Shown here in pieces: positions 47,616 through 55,289 of a stretch of 64,000 bases of DNA. Source of the stretch: Microbacterium sp. AG238. GTDB taxonomy: Bacteria; Actinomycetota; Actinomycetes; Actinomycetales; Microbacteriaceae. The notes under the pieces were generated by a model. That model was not told the DNA's origin, searched no databases, and saw only the letters and a program-made list of their open reading frames with translations. The number at the start of each line of letters is the position of its first letter. Position 1 is the stretch's first letter. The position numbers and the translations under genes were made by a program. The stretch covers positions 62,001 to 126,000 of the forward strand of contig NZ_RAQC01000001.1 in NCBI RefSeq assembly GCF_003610405.1, given 5' to 3'.

Positions 47616-47688
47616 GCCCCCGTAGCCCAATGGCAGAGGCAGGCGACTTAAAATCGCTTCAGTGTGGGTTCGAGTCCCACCGGGGGTA
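47616..47688 (+). tRNA. Class I tRNA with anticodon TAA (nominal tRNA-Leu)
   Basis: 73 nt. Acceptor GCCCCCG pairs with CGGGGGT (G1-T72 wobble), D stem GCC/GGC, anticodon stem GGCGA/TCGCT around CTTAAAA (TAA at 34-36), short variable loop TCAGT, T arm GTGGG-TTCGAGT-CCCAC, discriminator A, no CCA. By anticodon it reads UUA (Leu). Yet it lacks the long variable arm that leucine tRNAs normally have, so its charging identity is open. All stems are intact, so it does not look like a pseudogene. Confidence 0.85.
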
Positions 47689-48556
47689 CGTTCGACGCTC
47701 TCGTCCGCGGTTGAGCCACCGCGGCGGTCACCGACGCGAGCACTGTCACCAGCCCGACGGCTTGAAGAGCGCTCAGCGTCTCACCGGCGACGACCAGGCC
47801 CAGCACCACGGCCACGACGGGGCTCAGCAGCCCGACGAAGGCGGGCAGGTGCGTCGGGAGCGACCGCACGCCGCGGAACCAGAGCACATACGCGAGCGCT
47901 GTGCCGACGAGCGTCAGGTATGCGTACGCGCCGAGTTGCGGCGCCGTGGGAAGCGCGTCGGGCGGCGGCTCGACGACTGCCGTGAGCGCGGCGAGAAGGA
48001 TGCCGCCGGCGAGGAGCTGCCACGCCGTCACCGCAAGCGGGGGCTGACCGGCGCCCCACCGCTTGGTCAGCACCGTTCCGACGGCCATCGACACGGCGCC
48101 GCTGAGGGCGGCGGCGACGCCGACGGGGTCGAGCGCGGCGTCGCCGGGCGCGACGATGAGTCCGACCCCGATGACCCCGGCCGTTCCGGCGATGATCGTG
48201 ACGACGGTGAGCCGCTCGGACAGGATCCGCCAACCGAGCACGGCGACGATGAGGGGCTGGATGCCGCCGACCACCGCGGCGACCCCGCCCGGGAGTCGAT
48301 CGGCGGCGATGAAGAGGCAGCCGAAGAACACCGTGAAGTTCAGAGCGCCCAGGGCCCACGAGCGCCACCACCACGATCCGGTCGGGAGTCGCCGTGCCAC
48401 GAGGAGCAGGATGAATCCTGCCGGCAGCGCGCGCACCGTCGCGATCAGCAGCGGATGCCCGGGCGGGAGGAACGTTGTGGTGGTGAGGTAGGTGGTGCCC
48501 CAGACGACGGGCGCGAGGGCGGTCATGACGAGGAGCGCGGTCCGATTGCTAAGCAC
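47648..48556 (-). CDS. EamA/DMT-family transporter
   Basis: 302 aa, ten hydrophobic segments in two EamA repeats, with VVWGTTYLTTTTFLPPG at the N terminus and AYVLWFRGVRSLPTHLPAFVGLLSPVVAVVLGLV in the second repeat, the drug/metabolite exporter type. The GTG start is leaderless: TATTAT (48563-48568, minus strand) with 6 nt between. The reading frame has no stop of its own before the tRNA gene: the last ~14 residues (VPPVGLEPTLKRF) are antisense tRNA sequence. Divergent from a marR gene across two operators, so the regulator probably controls it. Confidence 0.85.
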   Translation of the reverse strand: MLSNRTALLVMTALAPVVWGTTYLTTTTFLPPGHPLLIATVRALPAGFILLLVARRLPTGSWWWRSWALGALNFTVFFGCLFIAADRLPGGVAAVVGGIQPLIVAVLGWRILSERLTVVTIIAGTAGVIGVGLIVAPGDAALDPVGVAAALSGAVSMAVGTVLTKRWGAGQPPLAVTAWQLLAGGILLAALTAVVEPPPDALPTAPQLGAYAYLTLVGTALAYVLWFRGVRSLPTHLPAFVGLLSPVVAVVLGLVVAGETLSALQAVGLVTVLASVTAAVAQPRTRASNVPPVGLEPTLKRF

Positions 48557-48560
48557 TTAG
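48549..48560. promoter_or_regulatory. MarR-type operator 1
   Basis: CTAAG-CA-CTTAG, perfect 5-bp arms, covering the start codon of the EamA gene. Confidence 0.6.
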
Positions 48561-48569
48561 GCATAATAG

Positions 48570-48581
48570 CTCAGTGCTTAG
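48570..48581. promoter_or_regulatory. MarR-type operator 2
   Basis: CTCAG-TG-CTTAG, one mismatch from symmetry, 21 bp (two turns) from operator 1 and just upstream of the marR -10 element. Confidence 0.55.
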
Positions 48582-48598
48582 CGACTAGGATCGCGGGC

Positions 48599-49078
48599 AT
48601 GGACCATGTCGACCGGATCTTGGAGCAGTGGGCGAGAGAGAAGCCCGGGCTCGACGTCACCCCGATGGCTGTGATCGGACGGCTCGGACGGGCAGCGGCA
48701 TCCGTTGATGCCCGCCTCGCCGCGACCTTCGCGAGCCACGGCATCGACGCGGCCACCTTCGACGTCCTCGCCACACTCACCCGACAGGGGGAGCCGTACG
48801 AGCTGACGCCGGCCGGGCTCGCGGCCGATGCGATGATCACCTCGAGCGCCGTCGCCCAGCGACTCAACCGCCTCGAGGCGCTGGGGTACGTCAGCCGCCA
48901 CCCCGATCCGGCTGACGGGCGGGGAAAGATCGTGCGGCTGACCGAGGAGGGCCGGCGTATCGTCGACCGCGTGCTCCCGGACCACCTCGACACCGAGCGG
49001 GCGGTGCTCGATCCGCTCTCATCCCGGGAACAGGCTCAGCTGGCCGAGATGCTCTCCCGGCTCGTCGGGGGTGGGTAA
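48599..49078 (+). CDS. MarR family transcriptional regulator, divergent from the EamA exporter
   Basis: 159 aa. MarR winged helix: ELTPAGLAADAMITSSAVAQRLNRLEALGYVSRHPDPADGRGKIVRLTEEG, with flanking dimer helices. Paralogous in layout to the MarR protein at 2804-3322 (both have the FDVLATL/WDVLSAL then RxGEPYxL pattern). Leaderless: TAGGAT at 48586-48591 and 7 nt to the ATG. It likely represses itself and the exporter through the twin palindromes; the ligand is unknown. Confidence 0.9.
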   Translation: MDHVDRILEQWAREKPGLDVTPMAVIGRLGRAAASVDARLAATFASHGIDAATFDVLATLTRQGEPYELTPAGLAADAMITSSAVAQRLNRLEALGYVSRHPDPADGRGKIVRLTEEGRRIVDRVLPDHLDTERAVLDPLSSREQAQLAEMLSRLVGGG

Positions 49079-49156
49079 GACCTGCGAGTTCGCGGGCGCG
49101 GCCGATGGCGCCGGACGAGTGCTGGTTAGACTGGACCCGGAGAGAGGGGACATGCA

Positions 49157-49723
49157 ATGGAGTGGCTGATCCCGGTCATCGTCGTCGTCGCGTTGCTCGC
49201 TGTCGTCGGCATCTACCTGTGGGCGACGTACAACTCGCTCGTAGCGCTCAACGTCCGCGTCGACGAGGCGTGGAGCGACATCACGGTGCAGCTGAAGCGT
49301 CGGGCCGACCTTCTTCCCAACCTCATCGACACGGTTCGCGGATATGCCGCACACGAGAAGGCGGTCTTCGAGAACGTCACCCGCGCCCGCGCCGAGATTC
49401 TCTCTGCGAGCGGTCCCGCAGAAGCGGGTGTGGCCGAGGGACACGTCCAGCAGGCACTGAAGTCGCTCTTCGCCGTGGCGGAGGCATATCCCCAACTGCA
49501 GGCGAGCCAGAACTTCCTGCAGCTGCAGCAGGCGCTCGTCGACACCGAAGACAAGATCCAGGCGTCGCGCCGCTTCTACAACGGCGGCGTGCGTGAACTG
49601 AACACGAAGATCAAGGTGTTCCCCAACAACCTGTTCGCTCGCAGCCTCGGGTTCACCGAGCGCGAGTTCTTCGAGGTCGAGAACGGCGCGGCGATCGCCG
49701 AGCCGCCGCGCGTGCAGTTCTGA
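49157..49723 (+). CDS. LemA family protein
   Basis: 188 aa. N-terminal TM (about 4-24), then a helical bundle with the family stretch YNSLVALNVRVDEAWSDITVQLKRRADLLPNLIDTVRGYAAHE and the C-terminal YNGGVRELNTKIKVFPNNLFA. Exposed outside the membrane in characterised relatives; function is unclear. SD AGAGAGGGG precedes the ATG. Usually paired with a TPM-domain or protease gene, but none is adjacent here. Confidence 0.93.
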   Translation: MEWLIPVIVVVALLAVVGIYLWATYNSLVALNVRVDEAWSDITVQLKRRADLLPNLIDTVRGYAAHEKAVFENVTRARAEILSASGPAEAGVAEGHVQQALKSLFAVAEAYPQLQASQNFLQLQQALVDTEDKIQASRRFYNGGVRELNTKIKVFPNNLFARSLGFTEREFFEVENGAAIAEPPRVQF

Positions 49724-49775
49724 GCACCCGCTCTGAGACCGCCGCCGACGGTCGGGCGGATACGCGTCGGAGTCC

Positions 49776-49781
49776 TAGACT
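49776..49781 (+). promoter_or_regulatory. -10 element of leaderless AI-2E-family gene
   Basis: TAGACT, 6 nt, ATG at 49788. Confidence 0.5.
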
Positions 49782-49787
49782 GACGGG

Positions 49788-50969
49788 ATGAGCGACGACA
49801 AGGTCGGGCGATCGTTCTTCGACGCCCTGCGCACCCGGACCGTTGCCACCGAGACGTCGCCGAGCATTCCGCGCGGCCTGCGCCTGGCCACGGCATACTC
49901 GTGGCGGCTGCTCGTGGTCGCGGCGGCGGCGGGCGTGGCGATCTGGATCATCATCCAGCTGAAACTCCTGGTCATCCCGCTGCTCATCGCGATCCTGCTG
50001 GCTGCGCTGCTCTGGCCGGGCCTCCTCTGGATGCTCGAGCACCGCGTGCCGCGCTGGGCGGCGATCGTGCTGAGCGTGCTCGCGACGATCGCCGTCATCT
50101 CGGGCCTGCTCTGGCTCGCCATCTGGCAGATCAGCCGGCAGTGGCCGTCGGTCCAGGGGCGGACGGTCGACGCCGTCGGCCAGCTGCGGCAGTACCTCAT
50201 CGACGGCCCGCTCCACCTCACATCAGCGCAGATCGATGACCTGCTCCAGCAGGGCTGGGGGTTCGTCGAGCAGCAGGCCTCGCTGCTGTGGTCCGGGGCT
50301 CTGGCGATCGGATCGACCGTGGGTCATGTCGCGACGGGCGCTCTGCTCGTCCTCTTCATCCTGCTGTGCATCCTCGCCGACGGGGGCCGCATCTGGCGCT
50401 GGGTGGTGCGTCTGTTCCCGCGTCAGGCGCGGCCCGCGGTCGACGGCGCGGGCCGGACGGGCTGGCGCACCGTCGTGACCTATGCCCGAACCCAGCTCCT
50501 CGTCGCGACGATCGACGCGACCGGCATCGGCCTGGGTGCGCTGCTCCTGGGGGTGCCCCTCGCCGCCCCCATCGCGGTGCTGGTCTTCCTCGGTGCGTTC
50601 ATCCCCTTCGTCGGAGCCGTCGTCACCGGTGCTCTCGCGGTCTTCCTGGCGCTCGTCTACAACGGCCCCTGGATCGCCCTGTGGATGCTCGTGATCGTGC
50701 TCGGCGTGCAGCAGCTCGAGGGGCACATCCTGCAGCCACTGCTCATGGGCTCTGCCGTCAAGGTCCACCCGCTCGCCGTCGTCATCGTCGTCGCCGGCGG
50801 AGCAATGATCGCAGGCATCCCCGGTGCGTTGTTCGCGGTACCCCTTGCCGCCTTCGTCAACGTCGTCGTGCTCTACATATCGCGACGATCGTGGGAGACA
50901 GGGGTCGCGCCGCGGCCCGATGAGATGATCTGGAGCACCGTGCCCCGAGACCGGAGGAAGAACGCATGA
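49788..50969 (+). CDS. AI-2E family transporter (PF01594-type permease)
   Basis: 393 aa, about seven to eight hydrophobic segments with the family's long central loop (about 110-150, rich in Gln and Asp) and the C-terminal GAFIPFVGAVVTGALAVFLAL and QQLEGHILQPLLMGSAVKVHPLAVVI motifs. The name is historical: members include quorum-signal exporters and Na+/H+ antiporters, so the substrate is open. Leaderless start; stop overlaps the ilvA start by 4 nt (ATGA), which suggests joint expression. Confidence 0.88.
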   Translation: MSDDKVGRSFFDALRTRTVATETSPSIPRGLRLATAYSWRLLVVAAAAGVAIWIIIQLKLLVIPLLIAILLAALLWPGLLWMLEHRVPRWAAIVLSVLATIAVISGLLWLAIWQISRQWPSVQGRTVDAVGQLRQYLIDGPLHLTSAQIDDLLQQGWGFVEQQASLLWSGALAIGSTVGHVATGALLVLFILLCILADGGRIWRWVVRLFPRQARPAVDGAGRTGWRTVVTYARTQLLVATIDATGIGLGALLLGVPLAAPIAVLVFLGAFIPFVGAVVTGALAVFLALVYNGPWIALWMLVIVLGVQQLEGHILQPLLMGSAVKVHPLAVVIVVAGGAMIAGIPGALFAVPLAAFVNVVVLYISRRSWETGVAPRPDEMIWSTVPRDRRKNA

Positions 50970-52192
50970 CCGGACCCACTCCGGCCGATCTCGACGCAGC
51001 CGCGGCGGTGCTCGACGGCGTCGTCACCCGCACCCCCATGGAGTATTCCGAGCACCTCTCGGATCTTCTCGGCGTGCCGGTGTATCTGAAGCTCGAGAAC
51101 CTGCAGCGCACCGGGTCGTTCAAGATCCGCGGCGCGACCTACCGCCTCTCGCGCCTCACCGAGGAGGAGCGCGCCCGCGGCGTCGTCGCGGCCTCGGCGG
51201 GCAACCACGCCCAGGGCGTCGCGCTCGCGGCGCAGAAGCTCGGCATCCGGGCGACGATCTTCATGCCGTTGGGTGTGCCCGTGCCCAAACTCCTGGCCAC
51301 CCGCGGGTACGGCGCCGACGTCGTGCTCGAAGGCGCGACCGTCGAGACGCCGCTGAGGCTCGCGGCGGAGTTCGCCGAACGCACCGGTGCGGTGCTCATC
51401 CACCCGTTCGACCACCCCGATGTCATCACGGGCCAAGGAACCCTGGGTCTCGAGCTCGTCGATCAGGTGCCCGACATCGAGACGCTCCTCATCCCGATCG
51501 GGGGAGGCGGGCTCATCGCCGGTGTCGCTGCAGCCGTGAAGGGGCGCGCTGCGGCCGAGGGGCGGCGCGTGCGCGTGATCGGGGTGCAGGCGGAGAACGC
51601 CGCCGCCTACCCGTCATCGCTCGCCGCGGGGATGCCGCTGGCCGTCGAGACGACCCCGACGATCGCCGACGGCATCGCGGTCGCGCGCCCGGGCGACGAG
51701 ACGTTCGCCGTCATCCGCGAGCTCGTCGATGAGGTCGTCACCGTCTCGGACGACGACATCGCCCGGGCGCTCCTGGTGCTTCTCGAGCGTGCTAAGCAGG
51801 TCGTCGAGCCGGCGGGTGCCGTCGGTGTCGCCGCCATCCTCGCCGGCAAGATCACGGCATCGGGACCGACGGTCGCCGTCCTCTCGGGCGGGAACATCGA
51901 CCCGTTGCTGCTCCAGCGCGTCGTGGCGCACGGGCTCGCGGCATCCGGTCGCTACATGACGCTGCAGATCCCCCTGCCCGACCGCCCCGGTCAGCTGGCG
52001 AGAGTCTCGGAGCTGCTGTCGGTGGCGGGTGCCAACGTGATCGAGGTGCTGCACACGCGCCATGGGCAGGGACTGCAGATCAGCGAGGTCATCCTTCAGC
52101 TGAGCGTCGAGACGCGAGGCGAGGAGCACCGCGCTCAGGTCATCGCGGTCCTCGAGGATGCCGGCTTCGCGCCGACGGTCGTCTCCGATTGA
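50966..52192 (+). CDS. ilvA: Threonine ammonia-lyase
   Basis: 408 aa PLP enzyme turning threonine into 2-oxobutyrate. Lys in TGSFKIRGAT, SAGNHAQGVA, IPIGGGGLIAGVA (phosphate-binding Gly loop), SGGNIDP. One C-terminal ACT domain (about 330-405, LPDRPGQLARVSELLSVAGANVIEVLHTRH), so the length fits the short form (about 400 aa) rather than the two-ACT E. coli biosynthetic enzyme. Coupled to the AI-2E-family gene; convergent with greA. Confidence 0.92.
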   Translation: MTGPTPADLDAAAAVLDGVVTRTPMEYSEHLSDLLGVPVYLKLENLQRTGSFKIRGATYRLSRLTEEERARGVVAASAGNHAQGVALAAQKLGIRATIFMPLGVPVPKLLATRGYGADVVLEGATVETPLRLAAEFAERTGAVLIHPFDHPDVITGQGTLGLELVDQVPDIETLLIPIGGGGLIAGVAAAVKGRAAAEGRRVRVIGVQAENAAAYPSSLAAGMPLAVETTPTIADGIAVARPGDETFAVIRELVDEVVTVSDDDIARALLVLLERAKQVVEPAGAVGVAAILAGKITASGPTVAVLSGGNIDPLLLQRVVAHGLAASGRYMTLQIPLPDRPGQLARVSELLSVAGANVIEVLHTRHGQGLQISEVILQLSVETRGEEHRAQVIAVLEDAGFAPTVVSD

Positions 52193-52217
52193 CGAGCGCC
52201 GGCGCGAAGCGCGCGGG

Positions 52218-52709
52218 TCACTGTCCCGAGTAGGTCTCGACCTTGACGATCTCGACCGAGATCTCGCGGCCGTTCGGGGCGGTGTACGAGGTCTTCTCGC
52301 CCTCCTTGAGGCCGAGGATCGCCTCGCCGAGGGGTGAGGCCTCGCTGTAGACGTCGAGCTCGGAACCAGCCGCGATCTCGCGGCTGCCGAGCAGGAAGAC
52401 CTCTTCGCCGCCCGCGACGAGCGCCGTGACGACGGTGCCCGAGAGCACCGTGCCGTCGGACTCGGGAGCCTCGCCGACGGTGGCGTCCTTGAGTAGCTGC
52501 TGGAGGGTGCGGATGCGCGCTTCCTGCTTTCCCTGCTCGTCCTTCGCGGCGTGGTAGCCGCCGTTCTCCTTCAGGTCGCCTTCCTCGCGCGCGGCCTCGA
52601 TGCGCTTGGCGATCTCCTCGCGCCCCGTCGTCGAGAGGTGTTCGAGCTCCGCGACGAGACGGTCGTAGGCGTCCTGCGTGAGGAAGGTGACGGGAGCGTC
52701 GTTCGACAT
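52218..52709 (-). CDS. greA: Transcription elongation factor GreA
   Basis: 163 aa. N-terminal coiled coil with FLTQDAYDRLVAELEHL and the acidic tip EEGDLKENGGYHAAKDEQG, which enters the RNA polymerase secondary channel; C-terminal FKBP-like domain with SPLGEAILGLKEGEKTSY. Stimulates cleavage of backtracked RNA. ATG at 52709 with AAGGAG; the longer frame has no support. Confidence 0.95.
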   Translation of the reverse strand: MSNDAPVTFLTQDAYDRLVAELEHLSTTGREEIAKRIEAAREEGDLKENGGYHAAKDEQGKQEARIRTLQQLLKDATVGEAPESDGTVLSGTVVTALVAGGEEVFLLGSREIAAGSELDVYSEASPLGEAILGLKEGEKTSYTAPNGREISVEIVKVETYSGQ

Positions 52710-52753
52710 GTGATCTCCTTGCACTGGCGCGGCACACAGCCGCCTATGGCGAA

Positions 52754-52776
52754 CGCCCCGGCATCCGACCGGGGCG
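52754..52776 (-). terminator. Terminator after the DUF4307 gene
   Basis: CGCCCCGG / CCGGGGCG stem with a 7-nt loop, followed on the minus strand by TTCG; it separates DUF4307 from greA. Confidence 0.7.
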
Positions 52777-52793
52777 CACAAGAAAGACCTAGA

Positions 52794-53189
52794 CTACGGG
52801 ATCCAGCAAGAGGTCACCAAACCATTCGTCGCGAGGGCGACGGTCGGAATCGTCTCGGTGAACGCCCGAGAGACGCCGTCTGCAGCCGGGTACTCCACGA
52901 CGCGCCATCCGACCACGCCGTGCTCGGTGTCCTGCGCCTCGAGGGCGCAGGCGAGCGGTTTGTCTCGAGCCCCGCTGACCTGGAACGAGACGACGACGGA
53001 GTGTTCGTCGATCACCTGGAATCCGGTCGCGTCGGTGTCGACGGAGTTGATCGCCCCGGTCACGGTAGTCCACGCCACGAGTCCGAGAACACCCGCACCC
53101 AGCACGCTCGCGACGGCGATCAGGATGCGGCGCGAGCGCTTGTCGCGCGTCCGACCGTATCGCTGGTCGAGCTTGAGCTGTGTGGTCAT
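52794..53189 (-). CDS. DUF4307 domain-containing membrane protein
   Basis: 131 aa. Short basic cytoplasmic start (LDQRYGRTRDKRSRR), one TM (about 23-45), then an extracytoplasmic beta-rich domain with a single Cys pair (LACALEAQ ... TSCWIP) that could form a disulfide. Typical actinobacterial family with unknown role, often upstream of greA as here. Confidence 0.85.
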   Translation of the reverse strand: MTTQLKLDQRYGRTRDKRSRRILIAVASVLGAGVLGLVAWTTVTGAINSVDTDATGFQVIDEHSVVVSFQVSGARDKPLACALEAQDTEHGVVGWRVVEYPAADGVSRAFTETIPTVALATNGLVTSCWIP

Positions 53190-53269
53190 CGTGGCGGTCT
53201 CCGAGGCGGTTCTGACGGGATTAGGCTGGTGTTTCCAGGCTAAGCGCTTCTCGCGCAGATCGAGGAACC

Positions 53270-53515
53270 ATGAACTCCCAACTGTGGCTCATATCGGCGG
53301 CGACACCGATTCCCGAGATCACGGTCGACCCCACGTCGGTCACCCCCGGACCGTGGGGCTTCGGAGCGATCGTGATCCTGACGATCGCCGTCGTGCTCCT
53401 GTTGCTCGACATGCTGCGGCGTGTGCGTCGCGGGCGCTACCGAGCCGAGGTGCGCGAGCAGCTCGACGAGGAGGACGCCGCCGCACGCGGCGAGCGGGAC
53501 GCCGACACGCGCTGA
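53270..53515 (+). CDS. 81-residue single-TM protein, hypothetical
   Basis: Short extracytoplasmic N-terminal part with Pro/Thr, TM about 31-48 (GAIVILTIAVVLLLLDML), then a basic and acidic cytoplasmic tail (RRVRRGRYRAEVREQLDEEDAAAR) likely to be helical. Divergent from DUF4307, and the pairing is common in related genomes as far as I recall. No function known. Confidence 0.7.
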   Translation: MNSQLWLISAATPIPEITVDPTSVTPGPWGFGAIVILTIAVVLLLLDMLRRVRRGRYRAEVREQLDEEDAAARGERDADTR

Positions 53516-53531
53516 CCGCCCGCCGGGCGCG

Positions 53532-54257
53532 TCAGCCGGCGTGGTACGCGGGCTCGAGCGCGATGAGCAGGCACGCCGTCCAGTGGCAGAGGAACGCCAG
53601 GACCGTGCACACGTGGAAGATCTCGTGGAACCCGAAGTGCCCGGGCCACGGGTTCGGCTTCTTGATCGCGTAGACCACGGCTCCACCGCTGTAGAGCAAC
53701 CCGCCGACGATCACGAGCACCATCATGGCGGCGTTGGCCTCGAAGAGCGGGACGATGTACATCACCGCACCCCAGCCCAACGCGAGGTAGAGCGCGACGT
53801 AGAGCCAGCGCGGCGCGTGTATCCAGAACACGCGGAAGAAGATCCCTGCGATCGCACCACCCCACACCAACGACAGCAGCAGCACCGTCTGGTCGGTCGG
53901 GAGGGCCAGCACGGCCAGCGGCGTGTAGGTGCCGGCGATCAGCAGAAGGATGTTCGCATGGTCGATGCGTTTGAGGATCGCCTTGGTGCGCGGCTTCCAG
54001 TCGAAGCGGTGATAGAGCGCGGAGTTTCCGAACAGCAGCAGCGAGGTCGTCATGAACACGGCGCTCGCCCACTTCGCCGGCGCTCCGTGCGCGAGCACGA
54101 TCAGGACGATGCCGGCGGCAATCGCCACGGGGAAGGTCGCCGCGTGGATCCAGCCGCGCCAGGTCGGGCGGAGCTCGATCTGCGCGCTCGCGGCGGCGGC
54201 GTCCAACAGAGGCAGCTGGGGCATCTCGACGCCCTCATCGGGTGCGGGTCCGGTCAC
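53532..54257 (-). CDS. Hemolysin III family (TrhA/YqfA-type) membrane protein
   Basis: 241 aa, seven hydrophobic segments, PAQR-like. Conserved residues in known positions: SALYHRFDW (Ser-x3-His), RIDHANILLLIAGTYTPL and FHEIFHVCTVLAFLCHW (the His-x3-His metal site). Despite the name, a membrane-lipid homeostasis role is likelier than haemolysis. GTG at 54257 is leaderless (TACGCT with 7 nt between). Confidence 0.9.
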   Translation of the reverse strand: MTGPAPDEGVEMPQLPLLDAAAASAQIELRPTWRGWIHAATFPVAIAAGIVLIVLAHGAPAKWASAVFMTTSLLLFGNSALYHRFDWKPRTKAILKRIDHANILLLIAGTYTPLAVLALPTDQTVLLLSLVWGGAIAGIFFRVFWIHAPRWLYVALYLALGWGAVMYIVPLFEANAAMMVLVIVGGLLYSGGAVVYAIKKPNPWPGHFGFHEIFHVCTVLAFLCHWTACLLIALEPAYHAG

Positions 54258-54264
54258 AATGACG

Positions 54265-54270
54265 AGCGTA
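54265..54270 (-). promoter_or_regulatory. -10 element of leaderless hemolysin III gene
   Basis: TACGCT on the minus strand, 7 nt before the GTG at 54257. Confidence 0.45.
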
Positions 54271-54309
54271 CGCGCCGCCGTATGCCAGCGTTCACATGAG
54301 GTCGGGGAG

Positions 54310-54315
54310 TAGCGT
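54310..54315 (+). promoter_or_regulatory. -10 element of leaderless prenyltransferase gene
   Basis: TAGCGT followed by 6 nt and GTG at 54322; divergent from the promoter at 54265-54270. Confidence 0.5.
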
Positions 54316-54321
54316 AGGGGA

Positions 54322-55098
54322 GTGGCTGCGAACCGCGGACGAGGACCCCTCTATCGACTGTATGCGTCCCGGCTGCGCCGGCACCTGACACCGGAGACGG
54401 TTCCACATCACGTCGCGATGATGATCGATGGCAATCGGCGCTGGGCGCGCCAGGCGGGATATCCGACTCCCGCCGAGGGGCACCGTGCCGGCGCGGCGAA
54501 GATGCACGAGTTCCTCCGCTGGTGCGACGAGCTCGGCATCCGCGTCGTGTCGCTGTACCTGCTGTCGCACGACAATCTCGCCAAGCGCGACTCGCGCGAG
54601 CTCGCCGACCTGCTTGAGATCATCGCAGAGCTCGCCGAGACGCTCTCGAACGAGCCGGGTTGGCGCGTCCAGCACGTCGGCCGGGCCGCTCAGCTCCCGG
54701 ATGACCTCGCGCGGGTCCTCGCGAAGGCGGAGGCGCACACGCGGGACAACACCGGGCTCCACGTCAACCTGGCAGTCGGCTACGGCGGGCGCGGCGAGAT
54801 CGTGGATGCCGTGCGGAGCATCATCACGAGCCACCACGAGCGGGGTGGGTCGATGGAAGAGCTCGCGGAGAGCCTGACCCCGGAGCAGATCGGCGAGCAC
54901 CTCTACACCGGCGGACAGGCCGATCCCGACCTCGTCATCCGGACCTCGGGCGAGCAGCGGCTGAGCGACTTCCTGCTCTGGCAGTCCGCGCACAGCGAGT
55001 TCTACTTCGTCGAGGCGCTCGGACCCGACCTGCGCGAAGTGGACTTCCTGCGCGCGATCCGCGACTTCGCGACGCGCGATCGTCGATTCGGCGGCTGA
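54322..55098 (+). CDS. uppS: cis-Prenyltransferase (undecaprenyl diphosphate synthase family)
   Basis: 258 aa. HVAMMIDGNRRWAR has the catalytic Asp and diphosphate-binding loop; GHRAGAAKM; SLYLLSHDNLAKR; and RTSGEQRLSDFLLWQSAHSEFYF near the C terminus. Adds isoprene units in cis to an allylic primer for lipid carriers of wall synthesis. Actinobacteria often have two paralogues (medium and long chain), so the product length is not certain. GTG start, leaderless. Confidence 0.9.
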   Translation: MAANRGRGPLYRLYASRLRRHLTPETVPHHVAMMIDGNRRWARQAGYPTPAEGHRAGAAKMHEFLRWCDELGIRVVSLYLLSHDNLAKRDSRELADLLEIIAELAETLSNEPGWRVQHVGRAAQLPDDLARVLAKAEAHTRDNTGLHVNLAVGYGGRGEIVDAVRSIITSHHERGGSMEELAESLTPEQIGEHLYTGGQADPDLVIRTSGEQRLSDFLLWQSAHSEFYFVEALGPDLREVDFLRAIRDFATRDRRFGG

Positions 55099-55289
55099 CG
55101 CCGACGCCCGCAACGCAGAGTTCACCGTCTCGAAACGTTCGTGGGCGTGTCGGTTTCTCCCGCTGCCGGTCACCCGCCGTACTGTCGTCGCAACGGGCAC
55201 GGCGCCCGTTCGAGTCGGCCTTCTCACGACTCGTGACCCACGGTCGACTCGTGTTAATCGGGTGAGACACCCGAGGCGGGGAGTGGGTT

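Noticed and set aside
46835..47651. Repeat-encoded proteins on both strands over the 84-bp array
   Set aside because: The period is a multiple of three, so all frames stay open by arithmetic. No ribosome-binding site, codon bias or recognisable domain supports translation.
47616..47688. tRNA pseudogene
   Set aside because: All stems are fully paired and the T loop is canonical; only the class and anticodon are unusual.
55099..55289. Riboswitch upstream of phoH2
   Set aside because: I could not find a consistent paired structure or known motif in the 190-bp gap.
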